NCBI RefSeq assembly: GCF_923081025.1
Contig: NZ_CAKLPZ010000001.1
Span: forward strand, 1,798,001 to 1,862,000
Source: Neolewinella maritima
GTDB lineage: Bacteria; Bacteroidota; Bacteroidia; Chitinophagales; Saprospiraceae
DNA: 64,000 bases
Reading direction: 5' to 3'
Positions within the stretch are counted from its first letter, which is position 1; each line of letters starts with the position of its first letter. This document shows positions 27,069-35,832 of the stretch, piece by piece. Under the pieces are notes generated by a model. It made no database searches. It was given only the letters and a program-made list of their open reading frames with translations, and was not told the origin of the DNA. The position numbers and the translations under genes were made by a program.

Positions 27069-28997
27069 ATGCAGAACCGCACGATAATCGACCACGTCCA
27101 ACCCCAGATCAATCAGGGCAGATTTCCAATTAAACGCGTCGTCGGCGAGCGGGTAGCGGTCTCGGCCACCATCTTCGGCGATAGCCACGATTATTTGCGC
27201 GCCGTGGTGGCTTACCGCCGGGCAGGGGCGGACAGCTGGGAAGAAAACGAACTGACGGAGGGCAGCAATGACCTATGGACCGGCCAGTTCACCGTGACCG
27301 AGCAAGGAATGTACGACTACAAACTAGTCGGATGGGTGGATCACCTCAAGACCTGGCACAAAGGGTTCAAGAAGAAATATGCGGACGGTCAGGACATGGC
27401 CATCGAACTACAGATCGGCGCCAACTACCTCAGCGAGTTGGGAGATGCACACGAGGGCGCAGCGCACAAGGAGATCATGGCTGCCACCAAAAAACTTGGC
27501 GGACCGAAAGCCAAGGCCGTCGCTTACGTGCTGAGTGATGACTTTAGCAAAGTGCTGGAGCGCTACCCCCTGCGCCGTCACGAAACAGCTTACGACCTGG
27601 GCCTGAAGGTCAAAGTAGCCCGACCTAAGGAACGATTCAGCGCGTGGTACGAGCTCTTCACCCGCTCCACTTCCCCCGAGCTAAATCGTAGCGGCACCTT
27701 TAAGGATGTCGAAAGCCTGCTGCCCCGGGTACAAGAGTTAGGCTTTGACGTGCTGTATATGCCACCAGTCCATCCCGTGGGCTACCGCAACCGCAAGGGG
27801 CGCAACAACGCCACTGAAGCACTTGCCGGCGAACCCGGCAGCCCCTGGGCCATCGGCGCCAAGGAGGGCGGCCACAAGAGTATTCTTCCCGAACTGGGGG
27901 ACATCGAAGACTATAAGGCTCTGATGGTCAAGTGTAAGGACTACGGGATGGAAGTAGCGCTGGACCTAGCCTTTCAGTGTGCACCCGACCATCCCTACAT
28001 CGAGGCACACCCCGAGTGGTTCATTTGGCGGCCGGACGGATCGATCATGTACGCGGAGAATCCCCCCAAGAAGTACCAGGACATCGTACCCATCAACTTC
28101 GAGACCGAAGATTGGAAGGCACTATGGGCGGAGCTCCTCAGTGTCACCCTCTACTGGTGCGAGGCGGGTATCCGGATCTTCCGGGTAGATAATCCCCACA
28201 CCAAGCCGTACCGCTTCTGGGAATATATCATTCGGGAGACCAACGAGAAATACCCCGACGTGATCTTCCTGGCCGAAGCCTTTACCCGGCCGGCCATCAT
28301 GGCGGAACTGGCCAAGCGCGGCTTCCAGCAGAGCTACACCTACTTCACCTGGCGCAACACCGCGGCCGAGATGCGCGAGTACCTCGAGGAGCTCACCACT
28401 ACCGAGCTGCGGGAGTACATGCAGCCCAACTTCTGGCCCAACACCCCCGACATCCTCGCCTACGAAATGATGGGAGCCAACGAGAACCAGTTCGTCAAGC
28501 GACTCCTACTGGCCGCTACCCTATCGAGCAGCTATGGGGTATACGGCCCGAGCTACGAGATCATGGAGAACCGGGGCAATACGAACGGCAAGGAGGAGTA
28601 CTACGATAGCGAGAAGTACGTAGCCCGTCATTACGACTGGTCGTACCGCAACCGCATCACCAATACCTACACCAAGATTAACCAGCTGCGCCGGACGCAC
28701 CCCGCACTGCAGCAGACCAACAACATCACCTTCACCGATACCACCAATCCGAATCTGCTCAGCTACGTCAAGTACAGCGACGACCGCAGGAGCATGATCT
28801 GGTGCGTGGTCAACTTCGACCCCCACAATCCGCAGGATGGCTACTGCGCGGTACCGAAGGTGCTACTTGAAGGTGCACACCAGTTTCAGGTCAGGGAGCT
28901 GCTCACCGGCGCAAGCTACCGGTGGAACGGGGAGGCGAACTACGTTCGTCTCGATCCCGGCTACTGGCCCGCCCACGTGTTTGAAGTGATCCTGTAG
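27069..28997 (+). CDS. glgE: Alpha-1,4-glucan:maltose-1-phosphate maltosyltransferase GlgE
   Basis: A 642-residue GH13_3 enzyme that extends alpha-1,4-glucan with maltosyl units from maltose 1-phosphate. The N-terminal DUF3416-type domain (VQPQINQGRFPIKRVVGE...) is followed by the TIM barrel; the catalytic nucleophile is Asp374 (IFRVDNPHTKP) and the acid/base Glu403 (IFLAEAF), with the spacing of the Streptomyces enzyme. Upstream in-frame GTG 27006 and ATG 27012 exist, but the ATG at 27069 gives the family N-terminus. The usual partners treS, maltokinase and glgB are not in this window. Confidence 0.93.
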   Translation: MQNRTIIDHVQPQINQGRFPIKRVVGERVAVSATIFGDSHDYLRAVVAYRRAGADSWEENELTEGSNDLWTGQFTVTEQGMYDYKLVGWVDHLKTWHKGFKKKYADGQDMAIELQIGANYLSELGDAHEGAAHKEIMAATKKLGGPKAKAVAYVLSDDFSKVLERYPLRRHETAYDLGLKVKVARPKERFSAWYELFTRSTSPELNRSGTFKDVESLLPRVQELGFDVLYMPPVHPVGYRNRKGRNNATEALAGEPGSPWAIGAKEGGHKSILPELGDIEDYKALMVKCKDYGMEVALDLAFQCAPDHPYIEAHPEWFIWRPDGSIMYAENPPKKYQDIVPINFETEDWKALWAELLSVTLYWCEAGIRIFRVDNPHTKPYRFWEYIIRETNEKYPDVIFLAEAFTRPAIMAELAKRGFQQSYTYFTWRNTAAEMREYLEELTTTELREYMQPNFWPNTPDILAYEMMGANENQFVKRLLLAATLSSSYGVYGPSYEIMENRGNTNGKEEYYDSEKYVARHYDWSYRNRITNTYTKINQLRRTHPALQQTNNITFTDTTNPNLLSYVKYSDDRRSMIWCVVNFDPHNPQDGYCAVPKVLLEGAHQFQVRELLTGASYRWNGEANYVRLDPGYWPAHVFEVIL

Positions 28998-29001
28998 TCG
29001 C

Positions 29002-29388
29002 TTAGCGCGCAAAGTTGCGCACGAACAGGTACTGGGTGCTGCCTCCCGTAGTGCTGGCATTGCCCTCGCTGGGCAGTACCATGGCTTCGACGTAGGTCCA
29101 GCCGTTAGCGATGAGGTAATTAACTGCGTGCATGACGGAGTTGAAGCGGATGCGGTCGCCGGAGTTAGGATCGATGACTTCCATGCGGTTGCGGCTGCCG
29201 CCGTTGATGCTCTGCCCGTAGTCGATGAAGATGGTCACCTTATTGGACAAAAAGCGCTCCTGGGCGATCATGCGCACCATCTGTACTTCCTCCAGGTTAT
29301 TGATGTTGACGCCGTCAACGACAACCTGGGCAAAGGCCGTGGTGGCCGAGGCGAGCAGGAGAGCAGTGGCGAAGAAAAGCTTTTTCAT
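29002..29388 (-). CDS. Small secreted protein of unknown function
   Basis: A 128-residue protein with a clean signal peptide (MKKLFFATALLLASATTAFAQ). The mature part is beta-rich, with VTIFIDYGQSINGG, a central NSVMHAVNYLIANGWTYVEAM helix and a C-terminal YLFVRNF. I do not recognise the family; the layout resembles small Bacteroidota periplasmic proteins of unknown role. It converges on glgE with 4 bp between stops and is divergent from the DUF1573 gene. Confidence 0.75.
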   Translation of the reverse strand: MKKLFFATALLLASATTAFAQVVVDGVNINNLEEVQMVRMIAQERFLSNKVTIFIDYGQSINGGSRNRMEVIDPNSGDRIRFNSVMHAVNYLIANGWTYVEAMVLPSEGNASTTGGSTQYLFVRNFAR

Positions 29389-29500
29389 TATGGCTTGCGT
29401 TTGCTAGTATAAATGCACCTGCGGCCGCGCCGTACGTGTGCCGGAGCAAGTATAGGAGTTCCTTAACGAAATAGTGCCTACCGTACGACGTTTACTCCGC

Positions 29501-29860
29501 ATGCACTACCTCCTGCTCGTTCTTGCACTTGCCGTCGTCTCCGCCGATCCCGTAGAATGGCTACAGGATATGACCGTCGAGGTGGGGGATACCCTGCAGC
29601 ACGAAGCAGTCACCTATACCTTCCGCTTCCGCAACCTCACGGATGCGCCGCTGGAGGTAGAGAACGTCCGCGTAGGCTGCGGTTGTACGGCCACGGAATG
29701 GGCGGATACGCCGGTAGCTCCCGGAGCCGAAGGATCGATCAACATCACCTACGATGCGACCAACGCCGGCTTTTACCGGAAGTACGTCAAGGTGTACTTC
29801 CGGGGGCACAAGGGCGGGCACAAGCTCTGGCTGGAGGGATTCGTCGAATCGGCCGAATAA
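29501..29860 (+). CDS. Short DUF1573-domain secreted protein
   Basis: A 119-residue exported protein: signal peptide (MHYLLLVLALAVVSA) and a single ASPM/SPD-2/Hydin-like Ig domain of DUF1573 type, with the hallmark VRVGCGCTATEW and the closing VKVYFRGHKGGH strand. The GTG at 29474 would add nine residues; the ATG at 29501 gives the better signal peptide. The function of DUF1573 is unknown. It precedes lepB by 75 bp on the same strand. A second DUF1573 gene lies at 46597-47061. Confidence 0.85.
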   Translation: MHYLLLVLALAVVSADPVEWLQDMTVEVGDTLQHEAVTYTFRFRNLTDAPLEVENVRVGCGCTATEWADTPVAPGAEGSINITYDATNAGFYRKYVKVYFRGHKGGHKLWLEGFVESAE

Positions 29861-29935
29861 GCGTGGCCGGGTAGCGTACCTTCGTCCGACTTGATTACAG
29901 CCCCGCCCGGCGGCGGTGGCCCCAAACGCTTCTGT

Positions 29936-31540
29936 ATGACTTGGTTGACCCTCGTCCTCCTATTTGGTTACATCGGACTTAGCCTGGCGCTCTACCGCCT
30001 GTTTCCCCACGCCGGCCGGCCGGCTAAGCACGGTCTCATCCCCGGCTACAATATGTGGGTGGTGGCCGAGCTCGTAGGCCGCAAAGGCAGCTACAGCCTG
30101 TTGCTGCTGATCCCCTGGTTCAATATGATCTGGTTTGCCGGACTGATGGTAGATCTGGCCCGCTCCTTCAACCGCTTCGCCTTCCTGGAGCACGTGGCCG
30201 CCGTAGTGGCCAGCTGGGGATACTTCGGATGGCTCGGCACGACCGAGCCGGTATACCGCGGTCCGATCCTGGTCGAAGAGCGGCAGTGGCAGGCAGCGCT
30301 TGCCGCGGCGGAAAAATCCAAGGACCAGCGCGAGATCCGCAAGCTGCGCAGTCAGGCCCCCTTCGCCAAGCCGATGCTGCGCGACTGGGCCGAGGCGGCC
30401 ATCTTTGCCATCTTCGCCGCCGCGCTGATTCGCCTGCTGCTCATCGAGAGCTACATTATCCCTACTCCGTCGATGGAGGGGAATCTAAATGTGGGCGATT
30501 TTCTGTTCGTGTCAAAGGTCAATTACGGGCTGCGCCTACCGGAAACCATCCTCATGCTACCCCTGGTGCACAACCGCGCACCCGTCGTAGGTGGCGAGAG
30601 CTACATCGACGGAGCGGCCCTCCCCTACCGGCGCCTGCCCGCACTGGAGTCCATCGACCGCTACGACCCGGTCGTTTTCAATGTACCCTCCGGCGACAGC
30701 GTCTACATCTTCCCAAATCGGGTATCCTCGGCTTCGGACTATGAGACAGGGAATATGGACGCGGCCGCACTCCGGGCCGTAGAGACCGGGCGGGCCAAGC
30801 TGATCACCCGCCCCGTAGACAAGAAAGAAAACTACGTGAAGCGCGCAGTAGGACTGCCGGGAGAAACACTGGAGATCAGGGACCGCAAACTATTCATCGA
30901 CGGCGAGCAGGTAGAGGATCCGGATAACATCCAGTTTCTGTACGATATCACCTTCACCGGACCGCCTAACCGGGCGCAGTGGGCCGATATGGGCATCAGT
31001 ACGATCGACGTAGCGCAGTCGCAGGGCAACCGCTATATCATGCACCTCGATGCCGATCAGCTCGCTGCTTTGAAGGCTGGCGATCCCAACGGTAGCTTCG
31101 AGTTCTACGACCAAACCCAGCCGAATGGCGTAAAGCTCTATCCCCACAGCCAAAAGTACTTCGGCAGCTGGACGGTCGACAATTACGGTCCCATCCTGAT
31201 CCCGGCCCGCGGCCTGACCGTCACCCTCGACGAGCGCAACTACGAGCTATACTGGCGCCCCATCAAGGTTTACGAAAACAACCCAAGCTTCGAGCGACGT
31301 GGTGGTAATTTTTACCTTGACGGTCAGCCGATTACCGAGTACACCTTCCAGCAAGACTACTACTGGATGATGGGCGATAACCGCCACAACTCGGAGGATA
31401 GTCGGGTGTGGGGATTCGTACCGGAAACCCACATCCTGGGTAAGCCGCTATTCATCTGGTTCAGCATCAAGGAGGGTAGCCTGTTCAATGGTGTCAACTG
31501 GGACCGCATCTTCCGCTCGGCCACTAAACAGGGCGACTAG
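29936..31540 (+). CDS. lepB: Signal peptidase I, large Bacteroidota type
   Basis: A 534-residue leader peptidase that cleaves Sec and Tat signal peptides. The first 130 residues contain several membrane helices (DUF5684-like); another helix near 155-175 precedes the catalytic domain. Nucleophile Ser179 is in TPSMEGNLNVGDFLFVSK and the general base Lys302 in ENYVKRAVGLPG; MGDNRHNSEDSRVWGFVP is box E. The 120-residue stretch between Ser and Lys is longer than in E. coli LepB. A TTG at 29891 could extend the N-terminus; the ATG at 29936 is preferred. TACCTTCG at 29877-29884 is a near-match -7 box. The bioF-like gene starts 2 bp after the stop. Confidence 0.95.
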   Translation: MTWLTLVLLFGYIGLSLALYRLFPHAGRPAKHGLIPGYNMWVVAELVGRKGSYSLLLLIPWFNMIWFAGLMVDLARSFNRFAFLEHVAAVVASWGYFGWLGTTEPVYRGPILVEERQWQAALAAAEKSKDQREIRKLRSQAPFAKPMLRDWAEAAIFAIFAAALIRLLLIESYIIPTPSMEGNLNVGDFLFVSKVNYGLRLPETILMLPLVHNRAPVVGGESYIDGAALPYRRLPALESIDRYDPVVFNVPSGDSVYIFPNRVSSASDYETGNMDAAALRAVETGRAKLITRPVDKKENYVKRAVGLPGETLEIRDRKLFIDGEQVEDPDNIQFLYDITFTGPPNRAQWADMGISTIDVAQSQGNRYIMHLDADQLAALKAGDPNGSFEFYDQTQPNGVKLYPHSQKYFGSWTVDNYGPILIPARGLTVTLDERNYELYWRPIKVYENNPSFERRGGNFYLDGQPITEYTFQQDYYWMMGDNRHNSEDSRVWGFVPETHILGKPLFIWFSIKEGSLFNGVNWDRIFRSATKQGD

Positions 31541-31542
31541 TT

Positions 31543-32676
31543 TTGGCGGATTTCCTCACCGATCGGCTGAGCAACCTGCAACAGGCGGGTACGTATCGCG
31601 AGCTACCGGGCACGCGGCAGGGCATCGACTTCTGGTCTAACGACTACCTGGGCTTCGCACGACAGCTGCACGAGACCGGCCTTCCGAACGTATCGCCAGC
31701 CTTCGCTCCCACCGCCCCCGGTAGCCGGCTCATATCCGGCGACCACGACGAGATCACCTCCCTCGAATCTCGCATTGCTCACTTTCACGGCCAGCCCACC
31801 GCCCTCCTCTACAACAGTGGCTACACAGCCAATTTAGGCGTCCTGAGTTGCCTGCCTCGCCGGGGCGACACCATCATCTATGATGCCCTCATCCACGCCA
31901 GCATCCGCGACGGTATTCGACTCAGCGGGGCGGCGGCGCGCAGGTGCAAACACAACGACGTAAGCGACGTAGCCCGACTGCTCGCAGCCGCCTCACCAGA
32001 GGGTGAGCGGTTCGTCGTAACCGAAGCACGCTTCAGCATGGACGGTGACGTAGCACCCCTGAGCGATCTGGCCAAGGTGTGCGCAAACGCCGGTGCGCAG
32101 CTAATTGTCGATGAAGCCCACTCGGTAGGTCTGGACGGACCCTCCGGCGCCGGACTAGTTGCTGCGCTTGATCTTCAGGAGCAGGTCCTGGCCACAATAG
32201 TTACCTACGGGAAGGCCCCCGGAGCAAGCGGCGCTGCGGTGCTCGGCCCCCCCTCCCTGCGGGAGTACCTGATCAATTTCAGCCGGCCATTCATTTTTAC
32301 TACCGGTCCGCGGCCGGAGCAGCTGCGGGGTATTGCTGCAGCCTACGAGCAACTACGCTACCACCAAACGGAGGCCCGTGCGCGGCTGGCGGTTGTTGTC
32401 GAACGATTTTGCACTAACGCTTTCTACCAGCATATCATAGGACCTGGTAGTCAGCTGGATGGACCGATCCAGCTCGTCTTTCCCAGAAGTCAGGGCGATG
32501 TTATTGAGCTAGAGCGAGCCGTACTGGCCGATGGATTCCTGATCAAAGGCATTCGGTCTCCCTCCGTGCCGCGGGGCGAAGAGCGACTGCGCGTGTGCCT
32601 GCACGCCTTCAACACTCTGGAAGAGATCGACGGGCTGTGCGATTCGTTGCGTCGCCACCTGGAACGACACATGTGA
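31543..32676 (+). CDS. BioF-like alpha-oxoamine synthase
   Basis: A 377-residue PLP enzyme (aminotransferase class II) most like 8-amino-7-oxononanoate synthase, which condenses pimeloyl-ACP or -CoA with alanine in biotin synthesis. Motifs: WSNDYLGFA near 30, DALIHASIRDGIRLS, DEAHSVGLDGPSGAG, the PLP lysine Lys224 in TYGKAPGASGAAV, and FSRPFIFTTGPRPEQL. The start is TTG, 2 bp after lepB; no ATG is available nearby. It overlaps the ketosynthase gene by one base (TGATG). Biotin synthesis is the first guess; another amino acid plus acyl condensation is possible because no other bio genes are adjacent. Confidence 0.82.
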   Translation: MADFLTDRLSNLQQAGTYRELPGTRQGIDFWSNDYLGFARQLHETGLPNVSPAFAPTAPGSRLISGDHDEITSLESRIAHFHGQPTALLYNSGYTANLGVLSCLPRRGDTIIYDALIHASIRDGIRLSGAAARRCKHNDVSDVARLLAAASPEGERFVVTEARFSMDGDVAPLSDLAKVCANAGAQLIVDEAHSVGLDGPSGAGLVAALDLQEQVLATIVTYGKAPGASGAAVLGPPSLREYLINFSRPFIFTTGPRPEQLRGIAAAYEQLRYHQTEARARLAVVVERFCTNAFYQHIIGPGSQLDGPIQLVFPRSQGDVIELERAVLADGFLIKGIRSPSVPRGEERLRVCLHAFNTLEEIDGLCDSLRRHLERHM

Positions 32677-33845
32677 TGACAGACATCGGCATCATCGGCG
32701 CAGGCAGTATTTCAGCAGCGGGGGCGGACCGTGCATCGGCCTGGCAGACCTACCTGAGCCAGCAACCCACACATCGTCTGGATAGGACTACGGGACTGCC
32801 GGTGTATGCTATTCCAGCTAAGGCTATCGCACCAGCCGTCACGGCCTTCGGCGGGCGTCGCGGGATGGATCGGGCTAGTTTACTGGCGGTGCACGCGGCA
32901 CGTGAGGCCGTAACCGAAGCAGGTTGGGAGGGCCGGGATTTTTCCATACTGGTGGGCTGCTCCCGCGGACCTACCGCTTCCTGGGAGACGGGCTACCAGC
33001 AGTTCGACCGGGAACAAATGGTGGCCCCGAGAACGTCGCCGTCTACCACCCTGGGGAGTGTCGGCTTTGCGCTGGCAGACTACTTCAGGATCACCCAGCT
33101 TAGTTCCAGTCTCAGCGTGACTTGCTCCTCCGGACTCCATGCACTGCTTCATGGTATAGCCCTACTGCGCGCGGGTATGGCTGACCGTGTGCTGGTCGGG
33201 GGCACCGAAGCACCCCTTACCGGATTCACCATAGCGCAGATGCGTGCGCTGCGGGTATACGCTTCCGCAGGGCGCCCCGGTCAGCTAGCCTGTCGACCGC
33301 TGGCAGATCCACCTTCCGGCATGGTGCTAGGAGAGGGCGCTGCCTTCCTTGCGCTGGAACGAATATCGCCGGGCAGTAGCCGTACAGCGGTGCATGTGGG
33401 ATTCAGCCGGGAGGGCGGGGCTAGCAGTACGGGTATCAGTTCGGAAGGACTAGCACTCCAACACTCCATGCGGGCCGCTATCGGTGGCTTCCTACCCCCC
33501 GACGCCGTTATTGCCCACGCACCGGGCACCCCCCAGGGAGACGCGGCGGAACGAAACGGGATCGACGCCGTATTCGGATCGGCTCCTGACAGCCCGCTTT
33601 TGACTTCCCTTAAGTGGGCCACCGGACACACCTTCGGGGCTAGTGGCCCGCTTGCCGTGGTTGCTGGACTGGATATGCTAAATCACGGACAACTACTAGC
33701 CCTACCCTATGGTGGCCCGTCTCCTCCTGATGCACCATCCAATATTCTGATCAATGCCACGGGATTTGGGGGCAATGCAGTCAGCGTGCTACTACGACGG
33801 GGCGGCATAGACGGCGACAACCGAAAAGACCAATCAGCAGTGTAG
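32676..33845 (+). CDS. Beta-ketoacyl synthase (KAS I/II type) paired with the BioF-like gene
   Basis: A 389-residue thiolase-fold condensing enzyme. The catalytic triad appears intact: Cys150 in VTCSSGLHA, His281 in AHAPGTPQGD and His318 in KWATGHTFGASG with Lys313. It is shorter than FabF (about 415) and lacks some canonical sequences, for example HGTGT is HAPGT, so it is probably a specialised synthase rather than the housekeeping one. Translational coupling to the BioF-like gene suggests it makes that enzyme's acyl substrate, such as a pimeloyl chain. It converges with 4 bp spacing on the azurin-fused dehydrogenase gene. Confidence 0.85.
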   Translation: MTDIGIIGAGSISAAGADRASAWQTYLSQQPTHRLDRTTGLPVYAIPAKAIAPAVTAFGGRRGMDRASLLAVHAAREAVTEAGWEGRDFSILVGCSRGPTASWETGYQQFDREQMVAPRTSPSTTLGSVGFALADYFRITQLSSSLSVTCSSGLHALLHGIALLRAGMADRVLVGGTEAPLTGFTIAQMRALRVYASAGRPGQLACRPLADPPSGMVLGEGAAFLALERISPGSSRTAVHVGFSREGGASSTGISSEGLALQHSMRAAIGGFLPPDAVIAHAPGTPQGDAAERNGIDAVFGSAPDSPLLTSLKWATGHTFGASGPLAVVAGLDMLNHGQLLALPYGGPSPPDAPSNILINATGFGGNAVSVLLRRGGIDGDNRKDQSAV

Positions 33846-33849
33846 CAAC

Positions 33850-35772
33850 CTATTTACTCGCAGCATCACGCACTACCAGGATGCCGCGCATTACCATGTA
33901 GTGTCCGGGTACGGTACAGATATATTCGTAGGTGCCCGGTTTACTAGGCGCGGTGAAGTAGATCGTATCCTCTGTTTCGGGAGCGACCAGCTCGGTATGC
34001 ACCAGCACCTCCGGCATATCCGGGATGTAGGCCGTGGCTGCCCCCCGCAGACCGAGATCGGCTGCGGCGAGGCCTACCCTATCCCCCATCTTGCCACTGG
34101 TGAGGACGAAATTGTGCTCCATATCGTCCGGGTTACGAAAGGTGAACTTGATCTTGGCGCCGGGGGTGGTCGTCAGGTACTGCTGCTTGAAGCGCATACC
34201 CAGGGCGGATTCCAACGTGATGTGCTCGTCGAAGGTGCCATTCCAGTCCGCCGGCATGGTGGTTGGGCGCTTTGTCGACTGTCTGATTTGTGCTAGTTCT
34301 TCCGACACTTCCGTACTACTGCTATCGCCACCCGGAATAGCGTTGAGGGTGTAGTAGCCATAGTCATGCAGCAGCCTGTCCTTGTCGGCACTCCGCAGAC
34401 CGGCCACCTTGATCTCGTAGATGTATCCCGGACGGTAGCCATCCAGGGTGACCCGCACGGTTTTGCCATCGTCCTGTACCTCAGCTGAGGTAATCGTATT
34501 AGCCTGGACATCGACCACCGGACTGCCGTACTTATGATGATAGATGTAGGTGAAGTTTTGAATAGTGAAGGCCGATGGTTTGACGTTCGCGGCCGCCACC
34601 GGTTTGGTAAATTCGATATCGAAGCCCTCCGTACTTGCGCGTACCGCATACATTTCGAAGGGAGTCTTGCCCGTCCACTTCAGCCGTTCGAGCGCAAACT
34701 CCTCGCCGCCGGTCGCTGCCCATCCCCGGGCTGTTTGGCCGGCATAGAGTGTACCCGCCTGATCAAAATCGAGCCGCAGCAAACCCGAACTGAAGCCCTC
34801 CCGGAAGGGGAACACTGCTCCCTGATACGCACCGGCTACTTTCTCCAGAGCTACACGCATGATCTTGCTCTGCCCCTGGTCGCTAACAAAAAGCTGGCCG
34901 GCAAATGGTCCGAACGCACCCTCCGTACGGTCGGCCAGGATCGCAGCGGTGGAGATACCCAGGATCCCGTGGGGGAACCAAACTGCCGGCAGCTTAAGTC
35001 CGTCCAGCTCTTGCTTAGCCCGGTACATGGTCTTAAACTCGTCGTTCAGGTCATCCTCCTGCAGCTCTACGGAGCTGCCCTCCATGCCGCTCCAGCGGAG
35101 GCTGGCAGGGTGGCCGGCAAAGTCGCCCTCGGCCAGGTGAGTGATGCGGCCGGAGCCGATCCAGTCGCCCTGGTTCTCGGCTACGAAGATGTCTCCATCC
35201 AAATTGGTGCCGAAGCCGGCCGGACTGCGCATCCCCGCGGCGTACGGCTTCATCGTCTTAGTCGCTGGATCGTACTGCATCATCCAGCCACGAAACTCAG
35301 ATTTACTGACGCCCCGACCCTCCCAGCCGACGTTGCGGGTAGTCATCATCGTACCGTCCTGCTGAATGAGCGGACCGTAGTGATACTCGTGGTAGTTGCC
35401 GGTCAGAGGCAGCTCCTGGACGGTCTCGTAGACATCGGCCGTTCCGTCACCGTCGCGGTCCACCAGCTTGGTAATCTCGCCGCGTTGCGCAATGTACAGG
35501 GCACCGTCGTGCGCCGTAAGTCCAAGGGGCTCGTGCAATCCTCGGGCGAACAGGCTATAGGTCGCTGATTCACCCACATCGCTGACCATAAAGACCTCTC
35601 CACGTCTAGTGCATACCGCCAGCCTACCATCGGGGAGAAAGTCCATACCCCCTACTTCGAGTTTGATCTCCTCCGGAATGGGTATACGCTCAAGCGAATA
35701 ATAATCAGCCTCATCCTGGGCGGAGAGGAATACCGCGCAGAGCAGCAGAATAGTAGTTCCCAATAGACGCAT
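33850..35772 (-). CDS. Secreted sugar-dehydrogenase-like beta-propeller fused to a C-terminal azurin domain
   Basis: A 640-residue exported protein: signal peptide (MRLLGTTILLLCAVFLSAQ), a beta-propeller of the PVC-type/sorbosone dehydrogenase family (about 25-380; GGMDFLPDGRLAVCTRRGEVF, AQRGEITKLVDRDGDG, RSPAGFGTNLDGDIFVAENQGDW), an Ig-like region, and an azurin-type cupredoxin at about 515-640. Type 1 copper ligands are visible: His in MEHNFVL, Cys619 and His624 in CTVPGHY, Met628, with azurin spacing. The copper domain could take electrons from the propeller. A propeller cofactor (PQQ or other) is not certain. It is co-directional with the PA14 lipoprotein gene, 60 bp upstream. Confidence 0.85.
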   Translation of the reverse strand: MRLLGTTILLLCAVFLSAQDEADYYSLERIPIPEEIKLEVGGMDFLPDGRLAVCTRRGEVFMVSDVGESATYSLFARGLHEPLGLTAHDGALYIAQRGEITKLVDRDGDGTADVYETVQELPLTGNYHEYHYGPLIQQDGTMMTTRNVGWEGRGVSKSEFRGWMMQYDPATKTMKPYAAGMRSPAGFGTNLDGDIFVAENQGDWIGSGRITHLAEGDFAGHPASLRWSGMEGSSVELQEDDLNDEFKTMYRAKQELDGLKLPAVWFPHGILGISTAAILADRTEGAFGPFAGQLFVSDQGQSKIMRVALEKVAGAYQGAVFPFREGFSSGLLRLDFDQAGTLYAGQTARGWAATGGEEFALERLKWTGKTPFEMYAVRASTEGFDIEFTKPVAAANVKPSAFTIQNFTYIYHHKYGSPVVDVQANTITSAEVQDDGKTVRVTLDGYRPGYIYEIKVAGLRSADKDRLLHDYGYYTLNAIPGGDSSSTEVSEELAQIRQSTKRPTTMPADWNGTFDEHITLESALGMRFKQQYLTTTPGAKIKFTFRNPDDMEHNFVLTSGKMGDRVGLAAADLGLRGAATAYIPDMPEVLVHTELVAPETEDTIYFTAPSKPGTYEYICTVPGHYMVMRGILVVRDAASK

Positions 35773-35832
35773 AGACGCTGACTTGTATACATGAAAGATA
35801 AGCGGAACCAACCGATCGCAGCCGTGCGCCAG

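Noticed and set aside
34534-35568. 344-residue plus-strand frame over the azurin-fused gene
   Set aside because: Antisense shadow; the minus-strand protein has signal peptide and copper motif.
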